64,000 bases of DNA from Microbacterium sp. AB (lineage in GTDB: Bacteria; Actinomycetota; Actinomycetes; Actinomycetales; Microbacteriaceae), in NCBI RefSeq assembly GCF_032878875.1, contig NZ_CP118157.1:3472001-3536000 (forward strand), in the 5' to 3' direction. This document shows positions 8,059-17,472 of this stretch, in pieces (within the stretch, counting starts at the first letter, position 1; every line of letters starts with the position of its first letter). The translations under genes were made by a program, and so were the position numbers. Below the pieces are notes generated by a model. The model was not told where the DNA came from. It saw nothing but the letters and a program-made list of their open reading frames with translations, and made no database searches.

Positions 8059-9036
8059 CTACGACGTCGGGTCGGGGACGAGCCGGGGGACCAGTCGCAC
8101 GTAGACCACCATCCCCACGAGCTCGACGAGCGTCTGCGTGACGACGGCGGCCGGCGCGAGGGCGAGGGCAGGAGGCAGGGCGAGCGCGAGCGGCAGGACC
8201 ACGAGCGAGTTGCGCGTCGCGCCGCTGAACGTGAGCGCCCGCGCGCTGGGCGCGTCGAGGCGCGCGAGGCGCGCGGTCACGATGCCGATCCCCGCCATCA
8301 CCACCAGGAAGCCGGCGTAGATCGGGACGAGGGCGACGAGGGACGCGGCGTCGGCGGCGATCCGACGCGCCTGGGAGGCGACGACGACGAACAGCACGAG
8401 CATCATCAGCGGGACCATCGACGCCGCACCGGCCCGGGCGACCGCGCGGAACGCCCGGTCGCGCGGAGCCGCCCGTTGCGTGATCGCGGCCGCGAGGAGC
8501 GGGATGGCGATGAGCACCAGGAAGGCCTCGGCGAACGGACCGGGCTCGATGATGCCGAGTGCGGACGGTCCCGCGAAGAGGGAGAGGTAGCCGGGCAGGA
8601 GGACGAGCTGCGCGATCATCAGCAGCGGAGCGGCGGCCAGCAGCTTCTCGTGCGCGGCGCCCGCGAGGGCGGAGAACACGATCACGTAGTCGATGCACGG
8701 CGTGAGCAGCACCAGGAGAAGCCCGACGAGGAGCGCCGCGTCATGGGCGACGAGCCGCGACAGCGCGAAGACGACCACGGGGACCACGACGAAGTTCAGC
8801 GCGAGCAGCGTCAGCAGGAACCGCACGTCGCGGAACGCCGCGCCGATGCGGGCGAACGGCACGCCGAGGAAGGTGACGTACAGCAGCAGCGCGATCGCCG
8901 GGTCGATGCCCGCCCCGAGCAGGTCCGCGCCGGGGAGGGCGAGGCCGACGGAGAGGCCCGCGACGATGGCCGCCGGGTAGAGCGCGAGCTGGCGGCGCTC
9001 CATCCACTCGCGTGGGGCGACACGATGAGCGGGCAT
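8059..9036 (-). CDS. Bile-acid:Na+ symporter/arsenical-resistance family transporter
   Basis: 325 aa with about ten membrane segments. The N-half motif LTPCIDYVIVFSALAG resembles the conserved Cys-containing helix of ACR3/SBF-type proteins, and FSGATRNSLVVLPLAL is the second signature. No arsR or arsC is nearby, so arsenite export is only one option; other SBF proteins carry organic anions. Start ATG 9036. It stands alone between the GH16 gene and the bkd operon. Confidence 0.75.
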   Translation of the reverse strand: MPAHRVAPREWMERRQLALYPAAIVAGLSVGLALPGADLLGAGIDPAIALLLYVTFLGVPFARIGAAFRDVRFLLTLLALNFVVVPVVVFALSRLVAHDAALLVGLLLVLLTPCIDYVIVFSALAGAAHEKLLAAAPLLMIAQLVLLPGYLSLFAGPSALGIIEPGPFAEAFLVLIAIPLLAAAITQRAAPRDRAFRAVARAGAASMVPLMMLVLFVVVASQARRIAADAASLVALVPIYAGFLVVMAGIGIVTARLARLDAPSARALTFSGATRNSLVVLPLALALPPALALAPAAVVTQTLVELVGMVVYVRLVPRLVPDPTS

Positions 9037-9073
9037 GCCTCGACGATAGGCGTCCGTCCGCGACCGGCCGGAC

Positions 9074-10423
9074 TCAGTCCAGCAGCAGGGCGGGCTCCTC
9101 CAGCACCGATGCGATGTCGGCGATGAAGCGGCTGATCTTGTCGCCGTCGATGATGCGGTGGTCGAACGAGCCCGACACCGTCGTCACCCAGCGGGGGCGC
9201 ACCTCGCCGTCGACGACCCAGGGCTTCTGGCGGATGGCGCCCATCGCGACGATGCCGGCTTCGCCGGGGTTGATGATGGGGGTTCCCGCGTCCATCCCGA
9301 ACACGCCGATGTTCGTGATGGTGATGGTGCCGTCGCGCTGGTCCTCGGGCGTCGTCCGGCCGTCGCGCGCCGTGATCGTCAGTCGTTCGAGCGCCTTCGC
9401 GAGATCGCGCATGGAGAGATCCTGCGCGTCCTTGATGTTCGGGACGAGGAGGCCGCGCGGGGTCGCCGCCGCGATGCCGAGGTTGACGTAGTGGCGCACG
9501 TGGATCTTCGCCCCGTCCTCCTCCTCGACCCAGGCCGCGTTGATGGTCGGCGTGCGCTGCACGGCCCAGATGACCGCGCGCGCGACGATGAGGAGCGGCG
9601 AGATCTTGACGTCGGCGAAGTCGGGCGAGGCCTTGAGCCGCTTGACGTACTCCATCGTGCGGGACGCGTCGACATCGGTCCAGACGGAGACGTGGGGCGC
9701 GGTGTAGGCCGACTTGACCATGCCCGTGGCCGTCGCCTTGCGCACGCCCTTGACGGGGATCGACTCGATGCGCCCGGGCGGGGAGAGCACCGGCTCAGCG
9801 GCCGCGACGGGCTCGACGGGGATCTTCTCCTCGCGCACCGCGGGCCACTCGGGCGTGGAGATGTTGCGGAAGACGGAGGCCTGCTCCGCGTGCCTCAGCA
9901 CGTCGTCGCGCGTGACCTCGCCCACGCTCCCCGTCGCCCGCACGTCCGCCAGGTCGACGCCGAGGTCGCGCGCGAGCTTGCGCACGGGAGGCTTCGCGAG
10001 CACGCCCACGGCCTGCGCCGGCGCGTTCTCCTGCTTCTTCCGGCGTCTGCGCGTGGACGCCTCGCCGCCGGAGCCGTAGCCCACGAGCACCGACCCGCCG
10101 CCCTCCTCCGCGGCGGGCGCATCCGCCGGGCCGTCGTCCGCCGACGCGCCGGCGGCGTCCGGCGCACCGTCGTCCGAGGGGTCCGCTCCGGCATCCGCGA
10201 TCGTGATGATCGCCGTGCCGACGTCGACCGTGTCGCCCTCGGCCACGAGCAGCTCGCCGACGACGCCGGCATACGGGGACGGCAGCTCGACGACCGACTT
10301 GGCCGTCTCGATGTCGGCGACGACGTCGTTGATCCCGAGATCGTCTCCCGGCTTGACGCGCCAGGCGACGATCTCGGCCTCGGTGAGGCCCTCGCCGACG
10401 TCGGGGAGGTGGAAGGTCTGCAT
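9074..10423 (-). CDS. bkdC: Branched-chain 2-oxoacid dehydrogenase E2 (dihydrolipoamide acyltransferase)
   Basis: 449 aa. One lipoyl domain (1-77) with the lipoylated Lys at about residue 42 ([10 protein letters not shown]), an Ala/Asp/Pro linker, a peripheral-subunit-binding domain (about 145-182, [19 protein letters not shown]), and the acyltransferase domain ending with [12 protein letters not shown], which carries the catalytic His and Asp. One lipoyl domain and the 2-oxoacid operon context favour BCKDH over pyruvate dehydrogenase. Third gene of the E1alpha-E1beta-E2 operon; a GAGAGGA site precedes the ATG. Confidence 0.88.
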   Translation of the reverse strand: MQTFHLPDVGEGLTEAEIVAWRVKPGDDLGINDVVADIETAKSVVELPSPYAGVVGELLVAEGDTVDVGTAIITIADAGADPSDDGAPDAAGASADDGPADAPAAEEGGGSVLVGYGSGGEASTRRRRKKQENAPAQAVGVLAKPPVRKLARDLGVDLADVRATGSVGEVTRDDVLRHAEQASVFRNISTPEWPAVREEKIPVEPVAAAEPVLSPPGRIESIPVKGVRKATATGMVKSAYTAPHVSVWTDVDASRTMEYVKRLKASPDFADVKISPLLIVARAVIWAVQRTPTINAAWVEEEDGAKIHVRHYVNLGIAAATPRGLLVPNIKDAQDLSMRDLAKALERLTITARDGRTTPEDQRDGTITITNIGVFGMDAGTPIINPGEAGIVAMGAIRQKPWVVDGEVRPRWVTTVSGSFDHRIIDGDKISRFIADIASVLEEPALLLD

Positions 10424-10444
10424 CCCGGGTCCTCTCGGTGGAGA

Positions 10445-11425
10445 TCAGTACGCGAGCGCGCGGTCGACGGCCTCGAGCACGCGGTCGGCGTCGGGCAGGT
10501 ACACGCCCTCGAGCTTCGCAGCGGGGAAGGGCACGTCGAAGCCCGACACTCGAAGGATAGGCGCCTCGAGCGCGTAGAAGGCGCGCTCGGCGACCGTCGC
10601 GGCGATCTCGCTGCCCACGCTCGCGAAGCCCGGCGCCTCCTGCGCGTAGACCATCCGGCCCGTCGAGCGCACCGAGTCGACGATGGGGCCGTAGTCGACG
10701 GGCGAGAGCGAGCGCAGGTCGATCACCTCGCAGCTCGTGCCCTCCGCCTCCGCGAGCGCGGACGTCTGCAGCAGCGTCGTCACCATGGCGCCGTGGCCGA
10801 CGAGCGTGACGTCCGTGCCCTTGCGCACGACGCGGCTCGCGTGCAGCGGCGCCGGGCGCTCGGCGCGGTCGACCTCGCCCTTGGGCCAGTACCTGCTCTT
10901 CGGCTCCATGAAGACCACGGGGTCGTTCGAGCGGATGGCGTCCTGGATCATCCAGTACGCGTCGTTCGGGGTCGACGGGCTCACCACGCGCAGGCCCGGC
11001 GTGTGCGCGAAGTACGCCTCCGGGCTCTCCTGGTGGTGCTCGACGGCGCCGATGTGCCCGCCGTAGGGGATGCGGATGACCACGGGCAGCGACAGGGCGC
11101 CCTCATGCCGGTTCGTGAGCTTGGCGAGCTGCGTGGTGATCTGGTCGAAGGCGGGGAAGACGAAGCCGTCGAACTGGATCTCGATGACGGGGCGGAACCC
11201 GTTCATCGCGAGGCCGATCGCCGTGCCGACGATGCCCGACTCCGCGAGCGGCGTGTCGAGCACCCGCTGCCCGCCGAACTCCGCCAGCAGGCCCTCCGTG
11301 ATGCGGAACACCCCGCCGAGGCGGCCGATGTCCTCGCCCATCATGAGGACGCGGGGGTCGTCGGCCATCGCCTGGCGGAGGCCCGCGTTCAGCGCCTTGG
11401 CGAAGGTCAGCGTCTCGAGCGTCAT
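10445..11425 (-). CDS. bkdB: Branched-chain 2-oxoacid dehydrogenase E1 beta
   Basis: 326 aa, full length. Begins with LTFAKALNAGLRQAM and has the E1beta signatures GEDIGRLGGVFRIT, DTPLAESGIVGTAIGLA and GGHIGAVEHHQESPEAYF. It forms the alpha2beta2 TPP-dependent E1 with the preceding gene and passes acyl groups to the E2 lipoyl domain. The ATG overlaps the E1alpha stop as ATGA; 21 bases separate it from E2. Confidence 0.9.
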   Translation of the reverse strand: MTLETLTFAKALNAGLRQAMADDPRVLMMGEDIGRLGGVFRITEGLLAEFGGQRVLDTPLAESGIVGTAIGLAMNGFRPVIEIQFDGFVFPAFDQITTQLAKLTNRHEGALSLPVVIRIPYGGHIGAVEHHQESPEAYFAHTPGLRVVSPSTPNDAYWMIQDAIRSNDPVVFMEPKSRYWPKGEVDRAERPAPLHASRVVRKGTDVTLVGHGAMVTTLLQTSALAEAEGTSCEVIDLRSLSPVDYGPIVDSVRSTGRMVYAQEAPGFASVGSEIAATVAERAFYALEAPILRVSGFDVPFPAAKLEGVYLPDADRVLEAVDRALAY

Positions 11426-12561
11426 GCCGTGCCCTCCTCGAACGAGGCCTCGTAGTCGGCAAGCCAGCGGCGCTGCTCGTCCACGAGCGGATGCGGCTCG
11501 GAGTACACGTGCGCGAACATCGACTGCGGCACCGGGGCGTCCAGGGTGACGATGCGCTCGCGCAGATCGGCGGAGACCGCCTCGCCCTCGGCGTCGACGT
11601 CGGCGAAGAACTGCTCGGATGCGCCGCGCGCGAGGAGGTAGGCGCGCATGCGGGCGATCGGGTCGCGCTCGGCCCAGAGCGCCTCCTCGTCCTTCGTGCG
11701 GTACTTCGTCGGGTCGTCGCTCGTGGTGTGGGCGCCGCGACGGTAGGTGACCGCCTCGATCGCCCGCGGGCCGCGGCCGTCGCGCGCCTCGTCCAGCGCC
11801 GTCCGCGCGACGGCGTAGCTGGCGAGCACGTCGTTGCCGTCGATCCGCACGGAGTCGATGCCGTAGCCGGCCGCGCGCGCGGCGAACGGGGCGCTCGCCT
11901 GCGTCGCCACCGGGACGGAGATGGCCCACTGGTTGTTCTGCAGGAAGAAGACCGTCGGGCTCTTGTACGAGGCCGCGAAGACCATCGCCTCGTGCACGTC
12001 GCCCTCGCTCGATGCGCCGTCGCCGTAGTAGACGATGACGGCCTCGTCCTTGTCGGCGTCGCCCGAGCCCGTCTTGCCGTCGAAGTTCAGGCCCATCCCG
12101 AAGCCCGTCGCGTGCAGGGTCTGCGAGCCGAGCACGAGCGTGTAGATGTGGGTGTTGCCGTTGCGCTCCTCCCACGGGTTCCAGCCGCCGTGGCTGATGC
12201 CGCGCATGAGCCGGATGATGCCGATCGGGTCGACCCCGCGGACGCGCGCCACCGCGTGCTCCCGGTAGGAGGGGAAGACGTGGTCCTGGGGACGGGCCGC
12301 GTGCGCCGAGCCGACCTGGGCGGCCTCCTGCCCGAACGACGGCGGCCACAGCGCGAGCTGGCCCTGCCGCTGCAACAGGGTCGCCTGCTGGTCGAACGCC
12401 CGGATGACGGCCATGTCGCGGTAGAGCCGCTCCAGCTCGGCGTCTTCGAGGGCCTCGATGAGGGGGAGGTAGCGCTCCGCCGCGGGCGACGGGGCGAACG
12501 TGCCGTCGGGGGACAGCACGCGCACCGTCGCGGGGTCGGTCAGGAAGTCTGGCGAAGTCAC
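11422..12561 (-). CDS. bkdA: Branched-chain 2-oxoacid dehydrogenase E1 alpha
   Basis: 379 aa. The TPP-binding motif runs from GDGASSEGD (residues 180-188) to QNNQWAIS (208-215). The segment FPSYREHAVA and QTLHATGFGMG are typical of actinobacterial BkdA/PdhA-like E1alpha. GTG start with a GTGGAGAA site just upstream. First gene of the operon; the complex makes branched acyl-CoAs, used in Ile/Val/Leu breakdown and as primers for the branched fatty acids typical of this group. Divergent from an acyl-CoA synthetase across 128 bases. Confidence 0.88.
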   Translation of the reverse strand: MTSPDFLTDPATVRVLSPDGTFAPSPAAERYLPLIEALEDAELERLYRDMAVIRAFDQQATLLQRQGQLALWPPSFGQEAAQVGSAHAARPQDHVFPSYREHAVARVRGVDPIGIIRLMRGISHGGWNPWEERNGNTHIYTLVLGSQTLHATGFGMGLNFDGKTGSGDADKDEAVIVYYGDGASSEGDVHEAMVFAASYKSPTVFFLQNNQWAISVPVATQASAPFAARAAGYGIDSVRIDGNDVLASYAVARTALDEARDGRGPRAIEAVTYRRGAHTTSDDPTKYRTKDEEALWAERDPIARMRAYLLARGASEQFFADVDAEGEAVSADLRERIVTLDAPVPQSMFAHVYSEPHPLVDEQRRWLADYEASFEEGTA

Positions 12562-12689
12562 TTCTCCACGCTAATCGCGTCGAGCCGAACGTGTGGGGGA
12601 ACACGGCGGACAACGGATCGCCGGTTTCGTCGTCCGGACCCCACAGACGTATGCGGCGGAGCGGATGACGGCATGGCTAGGGTGATCCG

Positions 12690-14390
12690 ATGAGCGTCAC
12701 CGAGGAGTACCGCGCGAGCCGCGACCTGCTGCTGTCCCTGCGAGAGGATCACGACCGCGCGGTCGAGAAGTTCTCCTGGCCGGAGCTCGGCGACCGCTTC
12801 AACTGGGCGATCGACTGGTTCGACGACATCGCCCGCGGCAACGACCGCGCCGCCCTCGTCATCGTCGAGGAGGACGGGTCGGAGCTCGTGCGCAGCTTCG
12901 ACGAGATGCGCATCGCGTCCGATCGGCTCGCGTCCTGGCTCGCGGCGCGGGGCGTGGGCCGCGGCGACCCCGTGCTGCTCATGCTCGGCAACCAGGTCGA
13001 GATGTGGGACGCCATGCTCGCGATCATGAAGCTCGGCGCCGTCATCCTGCCCACGACGACGGCGCTGGGCGCCGACGATCTCGCCGACCGCATCGAACGC
13101 GGACACGTGCGCGCCGTCGTGTGCAACGCCGCCGACACGGGGAAGCTCGCCCCGATCGAGGGCGACTTCGCGCGGTTCAGCGTCGGGGCAGCCGACGGAT
13201 GGGACGACCTGCGCGAGGCGGCGTCACTCCCGCACGCGCCGTCCGCGCATCCGGGGACGGCGCCATCCGATCCGCTGCTGCGCTACTTCACGTCGGGGAC
13301 GACGTCGCGGCCGAAGCTCGTGGAGCACTCGCAGGCGTCGTACCCGGTCGGTCACCTCTCGACCCTGTTCTGGACCGGCGTGCGGCCCGGCGACACGCAT
13401 CTCAACATCTCGTCGCCCGGATGGGGGAAGCACGCCTGGAGCAGCTTCTTCGTCCCGTGGATCGCCGAGGCGACGATCTTCGTCTACAACTACGGCCGGT
13501 TCGACGCGGCGGCGCTGTTGGACGAGCTGCGCCGCCGGGCGGTCGACACGTTCTGCGCCCCGCCGACGGTGTGGCGGATGCTCATCGGCGCCGACCTCGG
13601 CGAGCGGCCTCCGGCGCTCCGCGAGCTGCTCTCGGCGGGCGAGCCCCTCAATCCCGAGGTCATCGCCCGCATCCGGGAGCGATGGGGGCTCACCATCCGC
13701 GACGGCTACGGGCAGACGGAGACCACGGCGCAGATCGGCAACACGCCGGGCTCGCGCGTGCAGCCGGGGTCGATGGGCCGCGCCCTTCCCGGCTACCCCA
13801 TCGCGCTGCTCGACCCCGTGACGGGCGAGCCGGTCGCCGCCCCGGGCGAGGGGGAGCTCGCGCTCGACCTGTCGGAGCGCCCGCTCCCGCTGATGACGGG
13901 CTACGCGAACGACCCCGAGCGCACGGCGACGTCCACGGCGGGCGGCTTCTACCGCACCGGCGACGTCGCCCGCATCGACGACGACGGCTACATCACCTAC
14001 GTCGGGCGGACCGACGACGTGTTCAAGGCCAGCGACTACAAGGTCAGCCCGTTCGAGCTGGAGTCGGTGCTCATCGAGCATCCCGCCGTGGCCGAGGCGG
14101 CCGTCGTTCCGGCGCCCGACGCCGTGCGCCTGGCGGTGCCGAAGGCGTACATCGCCCTGGCCGCGGGGCACGAGCCGACGGCCGAGACGGCGCGGTCGAT
14201 CCTCGCCCACGCGCGCGAGCATCTCGCGCCGTACCTGCGTGTGAGGAGGCTGGAGTTCTTCGAGCTGCCGAAGACGATCTCGGGCAAGATCCGCCGCGTC
14301 GAGCTGCGCGCCCGCGAGGAGGACGGCTCGGTCGACCGCGACGCGGAGTGGCGCGACGAGGACTTCCCCGGCCTGCGCTCGCGCCGCTGA
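12690..14390 (+). CDS. AMP-forming acyl-CoA synthetase (acetyl/medium-chain type)
   Basis: 566 aa, ANL superfamily. The P-loop-like motif is YFTSGTTSRPKLVEHSQ (Ser/Thr-rich, with an atypical SRPK in place of GxPK), then DGYGQTETTAQ, the hinge RTGDVARIDDDGYITYVGR and the catalytic Lys in PKTISGKIRRVEL. WNxxS-like SSPGWGKHAWSSFF resembles acetyl-CoA/medium-chain synthetases. ATG 12690 follows AGGGTGATCCG. It faces bkdA, so a shared role in short/branched acyl-CoA metabolism is plausible but unproved. The stop lies 4 bases from the convergent aminotransferase. Confidence 0.85.
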   Translation: MSVTEEYRASRDLLLSLREDHDRAVEKFSWPELGDRFNWAIDWFDDIARGNDRAALVIVEEDGSELVRSFDEMRIASDRLASWLAARGVGRGDPVLLMLGNQVEMWDAMLAIMKLGAVILPTTTALGADDLADRIERGHVRAVVCNAADTGKLAPIEGDFARFSVGAADGWDDLREAASLPHAPSAHPGTAPSDPLLRYFTSGTTSRPKLVEHSQASYPVGHLSTLFWTGVRPGDTHLNISSPGWGKHAWSSFFVPWIAEATIFVYNYGRFDAAALLDELRRRAVDTFCAPPTVWRMLIGADLGERPPALRELLSAGEPLNPEVIARIRERWGLTIRDGYGQTETTAQIGNTPGSRVQPGSMGRALPGYPIALLDPVTGEPVAAPGEGELALDLSERPLPLMTGYANDPERTATSTAGGFYRTGDVARIDDDGYITYVGRTDDVFKASDYKVSPFELESVLIEHPAVAEAAVVPAPDAVRLAVPKAYIALAAGHEPTAETARSILAHAREHLAPYLRVRRLEFFELPKTISGKIRRVELRAREEDGSVDRDAEWRDEDFPGLRSRR

Positions 14391-14394
14391 GAGG

Positions 14395-15465
14395 TCAGCG
14401 CACCGCGAGCGCCGCGGCCACCTCCACGACGCGGGCGAGGGCATCCGCCTCGCCCACCGAGATGCGCACGCCCTCCGGGAACGGGCGCACGATCACGCCG
14501 GCCTCCTCGAACGCCGCGGCGGCATCCGCGCCGGCGCCGGCGAGCCACACGAAGTTCCCCTGCGCGTCCGGCACGTCCCAGCCGGCCGCGCGGAGCGCTG
14601 CGGCGAGCGCATCGCGACGCTCCGCGATCTCGGCCACGCGGGCGTCGAGATCGTCCTGGTGATCGAGGCTCGCCAGCGCCGCGCTCTCGGCGTGCGCCGT
14701 GACCGACAGCGGGATAGCCGCGCTGCGGGCGGCGTCGAGGACGCGCGGGTGGCCGATCGCGTACCCGACGCGAAGGGCGGCGAGACCGTACGCCTTCGAG
14801 AACGTGCGCAGGACGACGACGTTCGGATGGGTCTCGAAGACGCGCTCGGCGAGTCCGTCGACCACGTCCTCCGACGTGGCGAACTCGACGTAGGCCTCGT
14901 CGAGGAGGATGAGGACGTCGTCCGGCGCCTTCTCGACGAAGGCGCGGAGCTCCGCGCTCGTGATGGCGGGGCCCGTCGGGTTGTTGGGGGTGCAGAGCAG
15001 GATGCACCGGGTGCGCTCGGTGATCGCCGCCGCGAGCGCGTCGAGGTCGTGACGCCCGTCGGGGAGGTTCGGCACCTGCACGCTCGTCGCCCCCGCCACG
15101 AGGACGAGGCTCGGGTACGCCTCGAACGACCGCCACGAGTAGAGCACCTCGTCGCCCTGACCCGCCGAGGCCTGGATGAACGCCGCGAGGAGCGAGACGC
15201 TGCCGGCGCCGACCACCACGCCGTCCGGCGAGACGCCGAAGCGCTCGCCCAACCGCGCGCGCAGCCGCGCGGCGGTCGCATCGGGGTACCGGTTGAGCGC
15301 GTCCGCCGCCCGGGTCGCCTCGACGACGCCCGGCAGCGGCTCGAAGGGGTTCTCGTTGCTCGAGAGCTTGAAGCCGTCCGCACCGGCGGCCTTGCCCTGC
15401 CGGTAGGGCGGGAGGGCGGCGATCTCGGGCCGGATGCGCGGGAGGACGGGCTCGTGGGGGGTCAC
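14395..15465 (-). CDS. Histidinol-phosphate/aromatic aminotransferase (HisC2/Pat type)
   Basis: 356 aa, fold-type I PLP aminotransferase. N-terminal [17 protein letters not shown] is characteristic of HisC and actinobacterial Pat. [21 protein letters not shown] and the PLP Lys in [19 protein letters not shown] are present, and the C-terminal [14 protein letters not shown] carries the carboxylate-binding Arg. No other his gene is nearby, which favours a Pat-like aromatic transaminase or second HisC. GTG 15465 has no Shine-Dalgarno, but TAGAAT lies 6 bases upstream, suggesting a leaderless transcript. Confidence 0.8.
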   Translation of the reverse strand: MTPHEPVLPRIRPEIAALPPYRQGKAAGADGFKLSSNENPFEPLPGVVEATRAADALNRYPDATAARLRARLGERFGVSPDGVVVGAGSVSLLAAFIQASAGQGDEVLYSWRSFEAYPSLVLVAGATSVQVPNLPDGRHDLDALAAAITERTRCILLCTPNNPTGPAITSAELRAFVEKAPDDVLILLDEAYVEFATSEDVVDGLAERVFETHPNVVVLRTFSKAYGLAALRVGYAIGHPRVLDAARSAAIPLSVTAHAESAALASLDHQDDLDARVAEIAERRDALAAALRAAGWDVPDAQGNFVWLAGAGADAAAAFEEAGVIVRPFPEGVRISVGEADALARVVEVAAALAVR

Positions 15466-15480
15466 GGGACGATTCTAGGG
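15466..15480 (-). promoter_or_regulatory. Candidate leaderless promoter of the hisC2/pat gene
   Basis: On the minus strand CCCTAGAATCGTCCC precedes GTG. TAGAAT is a good -10 with 6 bases to the start codon and no ribosome site, the arrangement seen at zur as well. Confidence 0.4.
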
Positions 15481-15487
15481 AACCGGG

Positions 15488-16672
15488 TCATTCGGCGAGG
15501 ACACGATCGAGTCCGTCGAAGAGCGCATCCGACCACCACGCGTAGTCGTGCCCGCCGACCCGCTGCTCGCCCGTGATCGCGATGCCGGCGCGGGTCGCGG
15601 CAGCGGCGAACGTCTCGGCCTGCGCCGACAGGTCGTGCTCCTCCGACCCGGCCTGCAGGTGGATGCGGCCACGCGCGGCGCGCGTTCCGAGGAGCCGCGT
15701 GAGGTCGCCCGGCTCCGTCGCATCGCGGCGGGGCTCCTCCCCGGCGCGGAACTGGAAGGACCCCGACTGGGCGACCGCGGTCCCGGCGAGGTCGGGCCGC
15801 AGGGCGACGATCGACGCGGCGGCGAGGCCGCCGTAGCTCTGGCCCGCGACGATCGTGCCGGAGACGCCGGGCCAGCGCCGGCGCGCCGCGGGGAGTACGA
15901 CCTCCCCGAGGAGGGCCGCGATGCGCTCAGGATGCGGGAGCAGCTCGGCCCGCCCCGGCCCCGAGTCGACGAGCACGACCGCGAGCGGCGGTCCCGCGCG
16001 CCGGGCGAGCGCCTCGGCGAGGGGGAGCCCCCGCCAGCGCTCGCCGTCGAAGAGCACGAGCAGGCGGGCGGGCTCCTCGGCCGGGTCGATCGCCCAGACG
16101 GGATGGAGCGTGTCGAGTCGTACGGCGGGAGCCGCCGTCGTACGGGCGCGCCGCGCCTCGCGCCATGCGGGATGTTCCGGCGCGGCGGGCATCCGCAGGA
16201 CGCTGGAGCGACGCCCGAGGGGGTTCGGCAGCGTCTCCGCGCAGAGCGGATCGGCTGTCCCCGCGTGGTGGATGCGCAGCCATCCCTCGCGGTCTCGGCC
16301 CGCATCCGTCGGGATCGACTCGGCCTCGACGATGCGATAGCTCGCCACGAGCGCGTCGGGGAGGAGGTAGCTCACGTGCCAGACGTCGCTGTCGTCGATG
16401 CGCTCGAAGCGCGCCGCCGTGACGTCCTCACGATGGCGGTCGGTGACGGAGTTGACGTGGACGATCGCCTCGAGGCCCGGCCTCGTCGGCCGCCAGAGGA
16501 ACGACGTCTCGCGAAGACCTCCCCCGACCTCGCCGAGCACGGGCGCCGTCGGATGCCGTTCCCAGAAGCCCGGCGTGCGGGCATCCGCGACGAGCGCATC
16601 GGGGACGATCCGGATGGGCGTCCCGTCGTCGTTCACCGGTGTGCACGGCGCCTTCTCCCAGAGGACGCTCAT
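15488..16672 (-). CDS. fes: Enterochelin-esterase-like siderophore hydrolase (Fes type)
   Basis: 394 aa. The N-terminal half (to about 190) matches the Fes N-terminal beta domain (ETSFLWRPTRPGLEAIVHVN), and the C-terminal alpha/beta hydrolase has the nucleophile elbow IVAGQSYGGLAA and the catalytic His in GGHDYAWWSDAL. Cytoplasmic enzymes of this type release iron by hydrolysing the ester backbone of imported siderophores. ATGA overlap with the upstream ATPase makes it the last gene of the siderophore uptake operon. The native hydroxamate made at 28-33 kb has no required ester, so this esterase may serve xenosiderophores. Confidence 0.82.
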   Translation of the reverse strand: MSVLWEKAPCTPVNDDGTPIRIVPDALVADARTPGFWERHPTAPVLGEVGGGLRETSFLWRPTRPGLEAIVHVNSVTDRHREDVTAARFERIDDSDVWHVSYLLPDALVASYRIVEAESIPTDAGRDREGWLRIHHAGTADPLCAETLPNPLGRRSSVLRMPAAPEHPAWREARRARTTAAPAVRLDTLHPVWAIDPAEEPARLLVLFDGERWRGLPLAEALARRAGPPLAVVLVDSGPGRAELLPHPERIAALLGEVVLPAARRRWPGVSGTIVAGQSYGGLAAASIVALRPDLAGTAVAQSGSFQFRAGEEPRRDATEPGDLTRLLGTRAARGRIHLQAGSEEHDLSAQAETFAAAATRAGIAITGEQRVGGHDYAWWSDALFDGLDRVLAE

Positions 16673-17472
16673 CGGGGCAGCGATCCGAGCGGCAGCACGA
16701 GAGGGGCGCCCGAGACGGGGTCGGGCACGACCCGGCAGACGAGCCCGAACGCGGCCTCGACGCCCTCCTCCGTGAGGACCTCGTCGGGGGCGCCCTCCGC
16801 GAGGATCGCTCCGTCGCGCATGACGACGAGCCGGTCGGCGTACCGGGCTGCGTGGTTGAGTTCGTGGAGCACCGCGACGATCGTCACGCCGCGCTCCCCG
16901 TTGAGCCGGCGGCACAGCTCGAGCACCTCGATCTGGTGGGCGATGTCGAGGGAGGTCGTCGGCTCGTCGAGGAGGAGGACGGGCGTCTCCTGGGCGAGCA
17001 CCGTCGCGATCCACACCCGCTGGCGCTGTCCGCCCGACAGCTCGGCGACGTGCCGGTCGGCGAGCTCCTCGACGCCCGTGGCCCGCAAGGCGTCGCGCAC
17101 GGCGCGCTCGTCCTCGCGCGACCACTGGCGGAAGAAGCTCTGATGCGGGTATCTTCCGCGGGAGACGAGATCGGCGACCGTGATGCCGTCGGGGGCCGTC
17201 GCCGACTGCGGCAGCAGCGCGAGACGCCGCGCGACCCGGCGAGCCGGGATGTCGTCGAGCGGCACGCCGTCGAGCGTGACCACGCCCGCGGACGGCGTGA
17301 GCACGCGGCTCAGCGCCCGAAGCAGCGTGGACTTGCCGCACGCGTTCGGGCCGATGATCGCGGTGAAGGCGCCGGGGACGATCTCGATGTCGAGCCCCGT
17401 GCTCACACGGCGCCCGTCGTAGCCGAGGTCGAGCCCGGATCCGGCGAGGCGGGGGATGTCGGATGTCGTCAT
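16669..17472 (-). CDS. Fe-siderophore ABC transporter ATP-binding protein
   Basis: 267 aa, FecE/FepC family. Walker A GPNACGKSTLLRALSRVL, signature ELSGGQRQRVWIATVL, Walker B VLLLDEPTTSLDIAHQIEV and switch VAVLHELN are present. The start overlaps the permease stop and the stop overlaps the esterase start, both as ATGA. It powers import by the two FecCD permeases upstream. Confidence 0.9.
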   Translation of the reverse strand: MTTSDIPRLAGSGLDLGYDGRRVSTGLDIEIVPGAFTAIIGPNACGKSTLLRALSRVLTPSAGVVTLDGVPLDDIPARRVARRLALLPQSATAPDGITVADLVSRGRYPHQSFFRQWSREDERAVRDALRATGVEELADRHVAELSGGQRQRVWIATVLAQETPVLLLDEPTTSLDIAHQIEVLELCRRLNGERGVTIVAVLHELNHAARYADRLVVMRDGAILAEGAPDEVLTEEGVEAAFGLVCRVVPDPVSGAPLVLPLGSLPR